NCBI RefSeq assembly: GCF_036053395.1
Contig: NZ_CP107942.1
Location: forward strand, 11,212,001 to 11,276,000
Direction of reading: 5' to 3'
From: Actinoplanes sp. NBC_00393
GTDB taxonomy: Bacteria > Actinomycetota > Actinomycetes > Mycobacteriales > Micromonosporaceae
DNA: 64,000 nucleotides
Positions 15,320-23,627 of the stretch are shown here, piece after piece. The notes below the pieces were generated by a model. That model was not told where the DNA came from, ran no database searches, and saw nothing but the letters and a program-made list of their open reading frames with translations. Position 1 is the first letter of the stretch; the number at the start of each line of letters is the position of its first letter. A program made the translations under genes and the position numbers.

Positions 15320-16471
15320 ATGGCACGTCGCGAAACGCCCGCCGCCGGACCCGGCAGCCGGGCACTCATCGTCGACGTCATCCGCTCCGCCGCGGCGATC
15401 AGCCGGGTCGAGCTCGCCGACCTGACCGGGCTCACCCAGCCGTCGATCTCCAACATCGTCCGCGACCTGATCGCCGACGGCATCATCCACGAGATCGGCT
15501 CGGCCGACTCGATCCGCGGCAAACCGCGCAAGCTGATCGCGATCAAGCCGGCCAACCGGTTCGGCATCGGCTTCCACCTCGGCCCGGACACCGTGACCTG
15601 CGTGGCCGTCGACCTGACCGGCGGCGTGGTCGGCCGCGAGGTGGTGCCGCGCCAGCCGGTGGACCGGCTCGCCGGGCAGTTCGACGACTTCACCGCCGGC
15701 CTCGACCTGCCCCGCGGCCGGATCGAAGGGCTGGCGATCGTCGCGCCCACGCCGTACCCGGGTGGTCCCGAAACGCCGGGCGAACTGCACGCGCTGCGGA
15801 CCGAACTGGCCGAGCGGATCGGCCTGCCGGTGATGGTGGAGAACGACGCGGCCGCCGCCGCACTCGGCGAGTTCTGGAGCCGGCGGGTCTCCCGTGAGCA
15901 GGCCTTCGGCTGCGTCTACCTGGGCACCGGCATCGGCGCCGGCTTCGTCTTCGGCGGCGCCCTGTTCCGCGGCGCCAGCTTCGACGCCGGCGAACTCGGC
16001 CACATGTCCATCGACTACGACGGCCGGCCCTGCCCATGCGGCAACCGCGGCTGCGTCGAACGCTACGCCTCGATGGCCGCCGTCGTCGCCGACGCTCAGG
16101 TCCCCATGGATGCCGGCGCCACCGTTTCCAGCGCGTACGACGCGGTGGCCCGGGCCGCGGTCAACGGCGACACCGCCGCATTCGAGCTGCTCGACCGCGC
16201 CGCCGGCCACCTGGCCGTCGCGGTCACCTCGATGGTCAACCTCCTCGACCTGGGCCGCATCGTGCTCACCGGCCCCGGCGCCGCCCTCGCCGGCTCCATC
16301 TACGCCCGGCGGGTGCGCGCCCACCTGGAACGCGCCGCCCACTCCCGGCAGCGCCACCCGGTCCTGGTCGAGCTATCCGCCCAGCCCCGCGACGCCGCCA
16401 GCATCGGCGCCGCCTCCCTGGTCGTCCAGGCGTCGGTGGCCCCGGGCCACACTCCCGGCCCGTCTCGCTAG
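15320..16471 (+). CDS. ROK family transcriptional regulator
   Basis: The 383-residue protein has an N-terminal winged helix (ISRVELADLTGLTQ, residues about 28-65) and a C-terminal ROK domain. The latter shows VENDAAAAALGE, the glycine-rich GTGIGAGF motif and the zinc-binding CPCGNRGCVERYAS cluster. ROK repressors respond to sugars or sugar phosphates. Its position, divergent from the LacI-like protein and next to the mannan operon, makes it the likely DNA-binding regulator of that operon. The start is an ATG 57 bp from the divergent GTG. Confidence 0.92.
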   Translation: MARRETPAAGPGSRALIVDVIRSAAAISRVELADLTGLTQPSISNIVRDLIADGIIHEIGSADSIRGKPRKLIAIKPANRFGIGFHLGPDTVTCVAVDLTGGVVGREVVPRQPVDRLAGQFDDFTAGLDLPRGRIEGLAIVAPTPYPGGPETPGELHALRTELAERIGLPVMVENDAAAAALGEFWSRRVSREQAFGCVYLGTGIGAGFVFGGALFRGASFDAGELGHMSIDYDGRPCPCGNRGCVERYASMAAVVADAQVPMDAGATVSSAYDAVARAAVNGDTAAFELLDRAAGHLAVAVTSMVNLLDLGRIVLTGPGAALAGSIYARRVRAHLERAAHSRQRHPVLVELSAQPRDAASIGAASLVVQASVAPGHTPGPSR

Positions 16472-16879
16472 AACGCTGCCCGCGATCGTGGGCCACCCCC
16501 GGGTCTTGCAGCCGCAGCGCCGCGCGAACCCCACGCCCACCCCAGCCGTCACCCGCGCTGGCAGTCAGCCGGAGATGCCTGGCTGGCTGTCACGGCTGTT
16601 TCGGTGGGCGGGAAGCGACCCTGAGCGCCAGCCGGGTTTGGCTGGCTGGCTTTCAGGGCTGTTTCGGTGGACGGAAACGACCTGAGCCAGCCGGAGCGTG
16701 GGTAGCGGCGGCGGGCCGGTTGATGCTGCCTGGCGAGCGGACGGACTTGCGCGGAATGACGCTGCTGGGCGGCCTTACTCCCTCGGGGGAGGGAGGCGGA
16801 TGGCTCGGCGGCGGGATCCGGCTGTGCAGTCGGACGGCGATGCTCGGTCACGTCGAGCAACCGGGACGGAGGCAGGGCC
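16472..16879. other. Gene-free stretch with a roughly 63-bp direct repeat
   Basis: No convincing gene is present. Two copies of a unit of about 61-63 bp (16580-16626 and 16643-16687) share GGCTGTTTCGGTGG and end with CTGAGC. Each unit can fold through CTGGCT/AGCCAG arms. The rest is ordinary GC-rich sequence and a GGAGG ribosome site before the next gene. Confidence 0.6.
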
Positions 16880-18061
16880 ATGGTCAGGTGGATGGTGCGT
16901 TGGCCGACCTGGGCGGGGTATGCGGCGGCCGCATGGTCACTGCTCTACGGCCTACTCGGGTGGTACTGGGCGGCCGGCGGTGACGGCTTCCCGTTCGCCC
17001 GGGTGCACGAGGATCGCGCGTCAGGGTCGCTGCTCGAAGGCAGCCGCGTTGAGGTCGTTGCCCCGATCATGGCGGCGGTCGGGCTGCTCGGCGCGGTCGT
17101 CGCACTAGCGATGGCTAGGGGGTGGGCCCGCGGTCGCGGATCGGCTGCGTTGATCGGCTTCGGCTGGGTCATGGCGGCCGTGCTGACCCTGATCATCCCG
17201 GACTACACCATGATCGCGCTGGTGGCGTTCGCACCATTGCTGCTGGTGTTCGCCTTCACCGGCGTGCCGGGCCCGCAGGACGGCATCGGCGACATCCTCT
17301 ACTGGCACCGCGTCAACCTGATCATCGTGTTCGCCGGGGGTCTGCTGTGGGCGGCGACCACTCTCGTCTACCAACGGCGGATGCGGGGCGCCTGCCGGCA
17401 CTGCGGCCGCCGGCACAGCATGGGCAGCGGTGGCACGGGCGGCGGCGGCACGGGCCTGTCCCGGGAGACCCTGCTGCGGTGGGGTCGCGTGGCGGTCGCG
17501 GTCGCCGTGCTGGCGCCCCTGCCGTACGAGGTCACCCGGCTCTCCTGGTATCTAGGCCATCCTCTCGGCATCAGCCCGGAATTCCTGCGGATGATGCAGG
17601 ACACGCCCGGCATGCTCGAGGTGGGACTGGGCTGCGCCATCGCGTCCATCGTGGGCGGTGTGCTCACGCACGGCCTGGTCAGCCGGTGGGGCGAGGTCTA
17701 CCCCCGCTGGATCTGGTGGAAGCGGGGAAGGCCGGTGCCCGCAGCGCTCGCCGTCGTCCCGGCGTCGATCGTCGCCGTCACCATCATCCCGGCCGGGCTG
17801 ATGACGGTGTGGACCCCCGAGACCCGCACCAGCTGGGCTCTCTGGGTTCCCAGCCTGTTCTGGCTGGCGTGGGGCGCGGGACTCGGCGCCGCCACGATCG
17901 CCTACTACCTGCGCCGGCGCGGCGAGTGCCGGCACTGCACGCCTGCCGACCATCGAGAACAGACGATCATCGCCAGTGCGTGTTCGCAAGGCTGGTCGCC
18001 CGGCCACCGATCTGACCGCGGGGCTGGTCGCGTCTGGTCAAACCGGGATGCCTATGGTTAG
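16880..18061 (+). CDS. Polytopic membrane protein with two Cys-x-x-Cys loops, function unknown
   Basis: The 393-residue protein has about nine hydrophobic segments (first YAAAAWSLLYGLLGWYW's region, residues 12-30). Two short polar loops carry cysteine-histidine clusters, CRHCGRRH near residue 175 and CRHC near residue 349, each after a basic patch following a membrane helix; they could bind a metal. The last 30 residues are polar and may be a poorly conserved tail. ATGs at 16880 and 16892 both follow a GGAGG site. It resembles large actinobacterial membrane proteins of unknown function. The stop codon lies inside the iron box of the next operon. Confidence 0.7.
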   Translation: MVRWMVRWPTWAGYAAAAWSLLYGLLGWYWAAGGDGFPFARVHEDRASGSLLEGSRVEVVAPIMAAVGLLGAVVALAMARGWARGRGSAALIGFGWVMAAVLTLIIPDYTMIALVAFAPLLLVFAFTGVPGPQDGIGDILYWHRVNLIIVFAGGLLWAATTLVYQRRMRGACRHCGRRHSMGSGGTGGGGTGLSRETLLRWGRVAVAVAVLAPLPYEVTRLSWYLGHPLGISPEFLRMMQDTPGMLEVGLGCAIASIVGGVLTHGLVSRWGEVYPRWIWWKRGRPVPAALAVVPASIVAVTIIPAGLMTVWTPETRTSWALWVPSLFWLAWGAGLGAATIAYYLRRRGECRHCTPADHREQTIIASACSQGWSPGHRSDRGAGRVWSNRDAYG

Positions 18062-18071
18062 CCTGGCCTAA
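18053..18071 (+). promoter_or_regulatory. Iron box (DmdR/IdeR-type)
   Basis: TATGGTTAGCCTGGCCTAA matches the IdeR/DmdR consensus at 14 of 19 positions and contains GTTAG/CTAAC arms. It lies about 35 bp upstream of the siderophore-binding protein gene, as expected for iron-repressed promoters in actinobacteria. Confidence 0.7.
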
Positions 18072-18104
18072 CTAAGCGCACCCTAAATTCGAACGGACCC
18101 ATAC

Positions 18105-19114
18105 ATGCGCGCCTGGCGTACGGTTCTGGCTGTCACGGCGTTGAGCGTCGTGCTCGCCGGTTGCGGCTCCACCGATTCCCCCGACGAAACCGCCGCCGCC
18201 GCGGCCGGGCCCTGGTCGTTCACCGACGGGTCCGGCGAGGTGGTCAAGGCGGACAAGACACCGAGCCGGATCATCGCGCACGCCGGTGAGGCGGCAGCGC
18301 TGATGTCCTTCGGCATCAAGCCGGTCGGTATCTACGCCGACGAGTCGGTCAAGACCGACCCCAACCTGAAGAGCCTGGACCTCACCGGGATCGAGATCCT
18401 CGGCGAGGAGTGGGGCAAGATCGACGTGGAGAAGGCCGCGGCGCTGCGGCCGGACCTGATCGTCGCCGACTGGTGGCCCGCGGAGAAGGCGCACAGCGGC
18501 CTCGAGGAGGGCGTCGACGAGAAGAGCAAGAAGCTCGCCGAGCTCGCCCCGGTGGTCGGCGCGACCCAGGGCAAGTCGATCCTGCAGCTGGCCGAGGGGT
18601 ACGAGGATCTCGCACAGAGCCTCGGCGCCAAGGTGGACGACCCGCAGATCGCCGAGCGAACAAGAAGCGCTTCGAGGAGTCGGTCACCAAGTTCAAGGCG
18701 GCGGTCGCCGCCAAGCCCGGCCTGACCGTCGGCGCGATGTCCCCGGCCGACGACAAGGTCTACTTCGCCAACCCGGTGTACGCGCCGGAGCTGCTCGACT
18801 TCCAGAGCTTCGGCCTCAAGGTGATCAACCCGGACGCTCCGGACAAGGGCTTCCCGTACTGGGAGAACCTCAGCTGGGAGAACGCCGACAAGTACCAGCC
18901 CGACCTGATCCTGTGGGACGGCCGCAGCTACACCGAGACCGCCAACGCCGAGTGGGGCAAGAAGCAGCCCACCTGGTTCAAGATCAAGGCGGCCGAGAAG
19001 GGTGCTGTGGTGGCGTGGCCGGCGTTCTGGCTGCACACGTACGGTGACTTCGCCACCGAGCTGGACAAGCTCACCACCGCGGTGCAGGCCGCGGACGAGA
19101 ACATCGGCTCCTAG
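18105..19114 (+). pseudogene. Siderophore-binding lipoprotein gene with a -1 frameshift
   Basis: The first frame gives a lipoprotein signal (VVLAGCGS) and the N-lobe of an iron-siderophore-binding protein through DDPQIAE near residue 184. At about 18657-18659 the frame is lost: the continuation NKKRFEESVTKF and the whole C-lobe (to TTAVQAADENIGS, stop at 19112-19114) lie in the frame one base back, as if one base were missing. Both parts are conserved in style and end exactly at the permease start, so the gene was recently intact or the base is a sequencing error. As written, translation stops at 18725 with a 206-residue product that cannot bind siderophore. Permease and ATPase genes downstream are intact. 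Confidence 0.85.
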
Positions 19115-20136
19115 TGAACCTACTGGCACAACGGCGAGCCGTGGCCCTCGGGCCGGGGCTCGTCGTTCTCGGTGCGGTCCTCGCACTCGTCGCCTTCCTC
19201 AGCATCACCCAGGGCTCGCGGTCGATCGGTTTCACCGAGGTGCTGCGCGCCCTGGGCAGCATGGACGCCGACGGGTCGATCGGCAGCATCATCACCCTGG
19301 AGATGCGCGTCCCGCGTACGCTGCTCGGCATTTTGGTCGGAGCTGCGCTCGGCGTAGCCGGCGCCATCCTGCAAGGCGTGACCCGCAACCCCCTCGCCGA
19401 CGCCGGGATCATGGGCATCAACTCGGGCGCGGCCGTCTTCGTGGTCACCGCCATCACCGTGCTCGGCCTGCGTGGCGTCAACGTGTACATCTGGTTCGCC
19501 TTCGCCGGGGCGATCGCCGCCCTGGTGCTGGTGTACGCCATCGCCTCCCTCGGCCGCGAGGGCGCCACCCCGGTGAAGCTCGCGCTGGCCGGCGCCGCCG
19601 TCACCGCCGGCTTCGGCTCGCTGACCACCGGCATCGTGATGACCAACGTCGACGCCCTCAACGAGCTGCGGTTCTGGCAGGTCGGCTCGCTCGCCGGCCG
19701 GTACGCGCCGATCCTGATGGGGGTGGCGCCGTTCCTGATCGCCGGGCTGATCGCGTCGCTCGCCTTCGGCCGCAGCCTCAACGGGCTGGCCCTCGGCGAG
19801 GACGTCGCCCGCGGCCTCGGGCAGAACGTCGGCCGTACCCGCCTCGCCGCCTTCGGCGTGGTCGCGCTGCTCGCCGGCGGCGCCACCGCGGCCTGCGGGC
19901 CGATCATCTTCGTCGGGCTGGTCGTGCCGCACCTCGCCCGGCTGCTGTGCGGTCCGGACTACCGGTGGATCCTGCCGTACTCCATGCTGCTCTCCCCGAT
20001 CATCCTGCTGCTCGCCGACGTGGTCGGCCGGGTCGTCGCCGTACCGGACGAACTGCAGGTCGGCGTGGTCCTCGGCCTGCTGGGCGCGCCGGTATTCGTC
20101 GGCATCGTCCGCTACGGCCGGCTGTCGGAGGCATGA
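19114..20136 (+). CDS. Iron-siderophore ABC permease, FecCD family (first)
   Basis: The GTG start overlaps the last base of the binding-protein TAG. The 340 residues form about ten membrane helices with FecCD landmarks: RVPRTLLGILVGAALGVAG, QGVTRNPLADAGIMGINSGA and GPIIFVGLVVPHLARLL. It forms a heterodimeric channel with the next gene's product. The operon is probably iron-regulated through the box at 18053-18071. Confidence 0.93.
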   Translation: MNLLAQRRAVALGPGLVVLGAVLALVAFLSITQGSRSIGFTEVLRALGSMDADGSIGSIITLEMRVPRTLLGILVGAALGVAGAILQGVTRNPLADAGIMGINSGAAVFVVTAITVLGLRGVNVYIWFAFAGAIAALVLVYAIASLGREGATPVKLALAGAAVTAGFGSLTTGIVMTNVDALNELRFWQVGSLAGRYAPILMGVAPFLIAGLIASLAFGRSLNGLALGEDVARGLGQNVGRTRLAAFGVVALLAGGATAACGPIIFVGLVVPHLARLLCGPDYRWILPYSMLLSPIILLLADVVGRVVAVPDELQVGVVLGLLGAPVFVGIVRYGRLSEA

Positions 20137-20137
20137 G

Positions 20138-21169
20138 ATGACCACCGCGGTTCTCCTGCGCACCACCCGGCGCCGCCGCACCACCCGCGCGCTGAGCGTG
20201 ACCGTCGCCCTGGCCTGCGTCGCGGCCGCCCTGTTCGTGCTCACGATGATGGTCGGCAGTTTCCGGCTCACCGCGATCGAGGTGATCGCTTCGGTGCTGC
20301 ATCTGCGCGACGACCCGAGCGTCGACTTCGTGGTCCGCGGCCTTCGCCTGCCGACCGCCATCTCCGCGCTCACCGTCGGCCTCGCCCTCGGCGCCTCCGG
20401 AACGATCTTCCAGCAGCTGCTGCGCAACCCGCTGGCCTCACCGGACTTCGTCGGCATCACCGCCGGCGCGAGCCTCGCCGCGGTGTTCGGGATCGTGCTG
20501 CTGCAGGCCGGCGGGCTCGTCGTCAGCGGGCTGGCCCTCGGCGGCGCGCTGCTCGCCGCCCTGCTCATGTATGTGCTCGCCTGGCGCGACGGGGTCAGCG
20601 GCTACCGGTTCATCCTGATCGGCATCGGCGTCGCCGTGTTCTTCGAAGGCCTGACCGGGTACGTGCTGACCCGCGCCCAGCTGTTCGAGGCCCGGCAGGC
20701 GATGCACTGGCTGACCGGCTCGGTCGGCCAGGCCAGCGGCGACGAACTGCGGCTCCTGTCGGTCGCGCTGATCGTCCTGCTGCCCCTCGCGGTGCTGCTG
20801 CAACGGCAACTGCGGGCGCTCGAGCTGGGCGATGACACGGCCCGGGCCCTGGGTACGCGTACCGAGCTCGCCCGAGCCGGCCTGCTCTCCGTCGCGGTCG
20901 TCCTGGTCGCCCTGGCCGTCGCGGTGGCCGGCCCGATCATCTTCGTCGCCCTGGTCGCCGGCCCGATCGCGAACCGGCTGCTCGGCCCGGCCGGCGGCGG
21001 CATCCTGGCAGCCGCGCTGGCCGGCGCGGCCCTGCTGCTCACCGCCGACCTCGTCGCCGTCCACCTGCTGCCCACCCCGCTGCCCACCGGCGTGGTCACC
21101 GGTGCGGTCGGCGCCCCCTATCTGCTGTGGCTGCTCGCCACCACGAACCGGCAAGGAGCGGGCGGATGA
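20138..21169 (+). CDS. Iron-siderophore ABC permease, FecCD family (second)
   Basis: The ATG lies one base after the previous stop. The 343 residues share the FecCD pattern with the first permease (RLPTAISALTVGLALGASG, QQLLRNPLASPDFVGITAGA, AGPIIFVALVAGPIANRLL). The N-terminus is strongly basic (RTTRRRRTTR). It completes the heterodimeric channel. Confidence 0.93.
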   Translation: MTTAVLLRTTRRRRTTRALSVTVALACVAAALFVLTMMVGSFRLTAIEVIASVLHLRDDPSVDFVVRGLRLPTAISALTVGLALGASGTIFQQLLRNPLASPDFVGITAGASLAAVFGIVLLQAGGLVVSGLALGGALLAALLMYVLAWRDGVSGYRFILIGIGVAVFFEGLTGYVLTRAQLFEARQAMHWLTGSVGQASGDELRLLSVALIVLLPLAVLLQRQLRALELGDDTARALGTRTELARAGLLSVAVVLVALAVAVAGPIIFVALVAGPIANRLLGPAGGGILAAALAGAALLLTADLVAVHLLPTPLPTGVVTGAVGAPYLLWLLATTNRQGAGG

Positions 21170-21945
21170 CCCGACTGCGGGCCGAGGGCCTCACCCTCGG
21201 ATACGACGAGAAACCCATCGTTGCGGGCCTCGACCTCACCGTCCTCGACGGCAAGGTCACCGCGATCGTCGGCGCCAACGCCTGCGGCAAGTCCACCCTG
21301 CTGCGCGGACTGGCCCGGCTGCTCACCCCGCGCGAAGGCTCGGTCTACCTGGACGGCGCCTCGATCGCCGAGATGAGCACCCTCGACGTCGCGAAGGTGC
21401 TCGGCCTGCTGCCGCAGAGCCCCGTCGCCCCCGACGGGATCACCGTCGCCGACCTGGTCTCCCGCGGCCGCTACCCGCATCAGGGCTGGTTCCGCCGCTG
21501 GAACGAGCGCGACCACGACGCGGTGTCCCGGGCGCTGGACGCCACCGGCACCGCCGACCTGGTGGACCGCCCGATCCGGCAGCTGTCCGGCGGTCAGCGG
21601 CAGCGGGTGTGGGTGGCGATGGCGCTGGCCCAGGAGACCGATCTGCTGCTGCTCGACGAGCCGACCACGTTCCTCGACATCGCACACCAGGTCGACCTGC
21701 TGCGGCTGCTGCGCAAACTGAACGCCGAGTCCGGCAAGACGGTCGTGGTCGTACTGCACGACCTCAACCTGGCCTGCCGCTTCTGCGACCACATCATCGC
21801 CATGGCCGATGGCGCGATCGTCGCCGAGGGCCCACCCAGCGAGGTCATCACGGCCGAGCTGGTCGAGAAGGTCTTCGGCTTGACCTGCGTCGTCGTCCCC
21901 GACCCGGTCGCCGGCACCCCGATGCTGGTCCCCGCCGCCGACTGA
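21166..21945 (+). CDS. Iron-siderophore ABC transporter ATPase, FecE type
   Basis: The ATG at 21166 overlaps the permease stop as ATGA and gives 259 residues; a longer frame upstream lies inside the permease gene. Walker A is GANACGKST, the signature LSGGQRQRV, Walker B LLLLDEPTTFLD and the switch histidine lies in VVLHDLNLA. The sequence is typical of the FecE/FhuC/FepC group that powers ferric siderophore uptake. Confidence 0.94.
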   Translation: MTRLRAEGLTLGYDEKPIVAGLDLTVLDGKVTAIVGANACGKSTLLRGLARLLTPREGSVYLDGASIAEMSTLDVAKVLGLLPQSPVAPDGITVADLVSRGRYPHQGWFRRWNERDHDAVSRALDATGTADLVDRPIRQLSGGQRQRVWVAMALAQETDLLLLDEPTTFLDIAHQVDLLRLLRKLNAESGKTVVVVLHDLNLACRFCDHIIAMADGAIVAEGPPSEVITAELVEKVFGLTCVVVPDPVAGTPMLVPAAD

Positions 21946-23077
21946 AGACCTTCCCGGGTCAGGGTCTGCTTTCCGGTTCCGGCTTTTTCGGGGTACGGGC
22001 TACGCCGTCCCGCCGAAGCCGTGTCCGTCCCGCCGTGCCACGCGATCCAGGCCTCGCGTCCCGGCCCCGACGCGACCGCCGGGCTCACCCTGATCGTCTC
22101 GCTCACCCCGCCGCCTCCCGGCCGGCTCCGAGCGCTGCCCCGGCCGGCTCCGAGCGCTGCCCCGGCCGGCTCTGAGCGCTGTCCCGGCCGGCTCTGAGCG
22201 CTGTCCCGGCCGGCTCTGAGCGCTGTCCCGGCCGGCTCCGAGGGCTGCCCCGGCCGGCTCCGAGCTCTGCCTCCGCCCGTGCAAGCCGCTTCCCACGCCC
22301 CAGCCGGAAAGCCAGAACCGGCGCTGGAGCGGGTGACGTCGCCAGCGGGCGGCTGAGGCGGCATTTCCGACCTGGTCGATCACCGGGCCCTGCGGCAGCG
22401 CTGTTCCACCGCCAAGCAGGCAGCACTGGTGTGCGGCCCAGTGATCGAACAGGCTCGAAAAGCGGCTTCGGCCGCGCGTCCGCGCTGTCTGCCGCCGACC
22501 GGCCGGATGCCGGCCGGTGGTCGGTGGCTGCGGTTCGAGCGTGACCAGCAGGATGAGCCCGTGGTCGCGCCGGCTGCCGCGTCCTGGCAGCCACCTCGTG
22601 CGGAGCAGCGAGAACGGTCGGCCGTGCGCTGGTGCAGCGTTACCGTCCGGCAGGAAGCGCTGGTGGCGGTGCGCGATCGAACCGGCCGAAATAGCAGCCT
22701 CAGCCGCGCGTTGGCGCTGCCACCAGCTGATGTGCTTTCGGTCCGGTTTCTCGGGGTCGGCCTACGCCGTCATGCCGGAGTCGTGCCCGGTCTGCCGTGC
22801 CACTGCTCCAGGCATGTGGTTGCGGCTCTCGGCGCAAGCGCCGGGCTCAGGTAGCCGGTCAGGCCGAAGGCAACCCTCTGTGCGTCGTTTCAGCTGATCA
22901 CCCGCCGAGCGGCTGTCGTTCAAGCGTGACCAGCTGGGTGAGCCCGGCGCCCGCGCCGGCTGCCGTGCCCCCGCTGCCGGCTCGCGCGGAGAGACGGGAA
23001 CGGGCACGATTCGGCGGGGCGGCGTGGCGCGTACCCCGAAGGAGCGGGACCGGTAAGCGGACCTCGACCCGGCAGGC
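21946..23077. repeat. Gene-free block of shuffled direct, inverted and tandem repeats
   Basis: No gene is convincing here. Three elements recur. Element A (GTGATCGA-CAGG ... GCGGCTTCGGCCGCGC) occurs at 22441-22490, again at 22673-22723, and inverted at 22336-22383. Element B (CGGGGT-CGG-CTACGCCGTC ... GTGCCAC) occurs at about 21967-22043 and 22735-22805, with a related copy at 46222-46262. Element C (GTTCGAGCGTGACCAGC-GG-TGAGCCCG) occurs at about 22531-22560 and 22917-22946. A 22-bp tandem array lies between them. The copies are diverged, as in an old non-coding repeat family. Confidence 0.65.
22118..22271. repeat. 22-bp tandem repeat, seven copies
   Basis: Seven uninterrupted units of 22 bp have the core CCGGCCGGCTCYGAGCGCTG followed by YC. 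Units 3-5 are identical and units 6 and 7 carry single changes. Each unit holds the palindrome CCGGCCGG. No reading frame through it looks coding. Confidence 0.9.
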
Positions 23078-23563
23078 TCACCGGCGGCGGCGCATCTCGG
23101 CGTCGAAGGACTGCTGGGCGTAGCGCATGGTCGCCAGCTCGGCCGGGTCGGTGAAACGCTGCCGCATGGTGTCCTCGTCGACGTCCTCGAGGTGGGTCTG
23201 GATCCACCAGATGTTGCCGACCGGGTCCTTGATGCGGCCGCCGCGGTCGCCGACGATGCCGGAGGTGCGCACCTCGGTCACCAGCGTGGCGCCCGCGTCG
23301 AGGGCTCGGGCCACCATTTTGTCGGCGTCGTCCACGTAGACACTGAGGAAGGCCGGGGTGTCCGGCCACTCCGGCCGGGAGTCGAAGACCATGAGCACCG
23401 ACTCGCCGACGCGGATCTCCGCGTGGCCGATGGTGCCGTCTTCGTTGTGCACCCGCATGGCCTTGCCGGTGGCGAACACGGTCTCGACGAACTCGAGGAA
23501 GCGCTCGGCGCCCTTGGCCGCGATGTACGGGGTGACCGTGGACTTGCCGCCGGGGATTCGCAT
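23078..23563 (-). CDS. VOC superfamily (PhnB/glyoxalase-like) protein
   Basis: The 161-residue protein has the PhnB-type start TPYIAAKGAERFLEFVETVFATGK and two beta-alpha-beta-beta-beta halves ending RIKDPVGNIWWIQTHLEDV. The C-terminal helix (EDTMRQRFTDPAELATMRYAQ) is usual in this group. Members are small metal-dependent or metal-free isomerases, lyases or drug-binding proteins; no specific activity is shown. It is separated by 64 bp from the dehydratase gene and is not obviously in that operon. Confidence 0.85.
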   Translation of the reverse strand: MRIPGGKSTVTPYIAAKGAERFLEFVETVFATGKAMRVHNEDGTIGHAEIRVGESVLMVFDSRPEWPDTPAFLSVYVDDADKMVARALDAGATLVTEVRTSGIVGDRGGRIKDPVGNIWWIQTHLEDVDEDTMRQRFTDPAELATMRYAQQSFDAEMRRRR

Positions 23564-23627
23564 CAGGACCTCCGCTTGGCGTGTGGAGACACCAGCATGG
23601 CGGCCTTTGCGGCCAGTTCCTGACCGG

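Noticed and set aside
19002..20141. Alternative frame across the first FecCD permease
   Set aside because: It is Arg/Pro-rich, in conflict with a permease that has all family motifs, and arises from GC bias.
21946..23077. Insertion sequence remnant
   Set aside because: Inverted and direct repeats are present but no transposase fragment or target duplication could be seen, so it is listed as a repeat block only.
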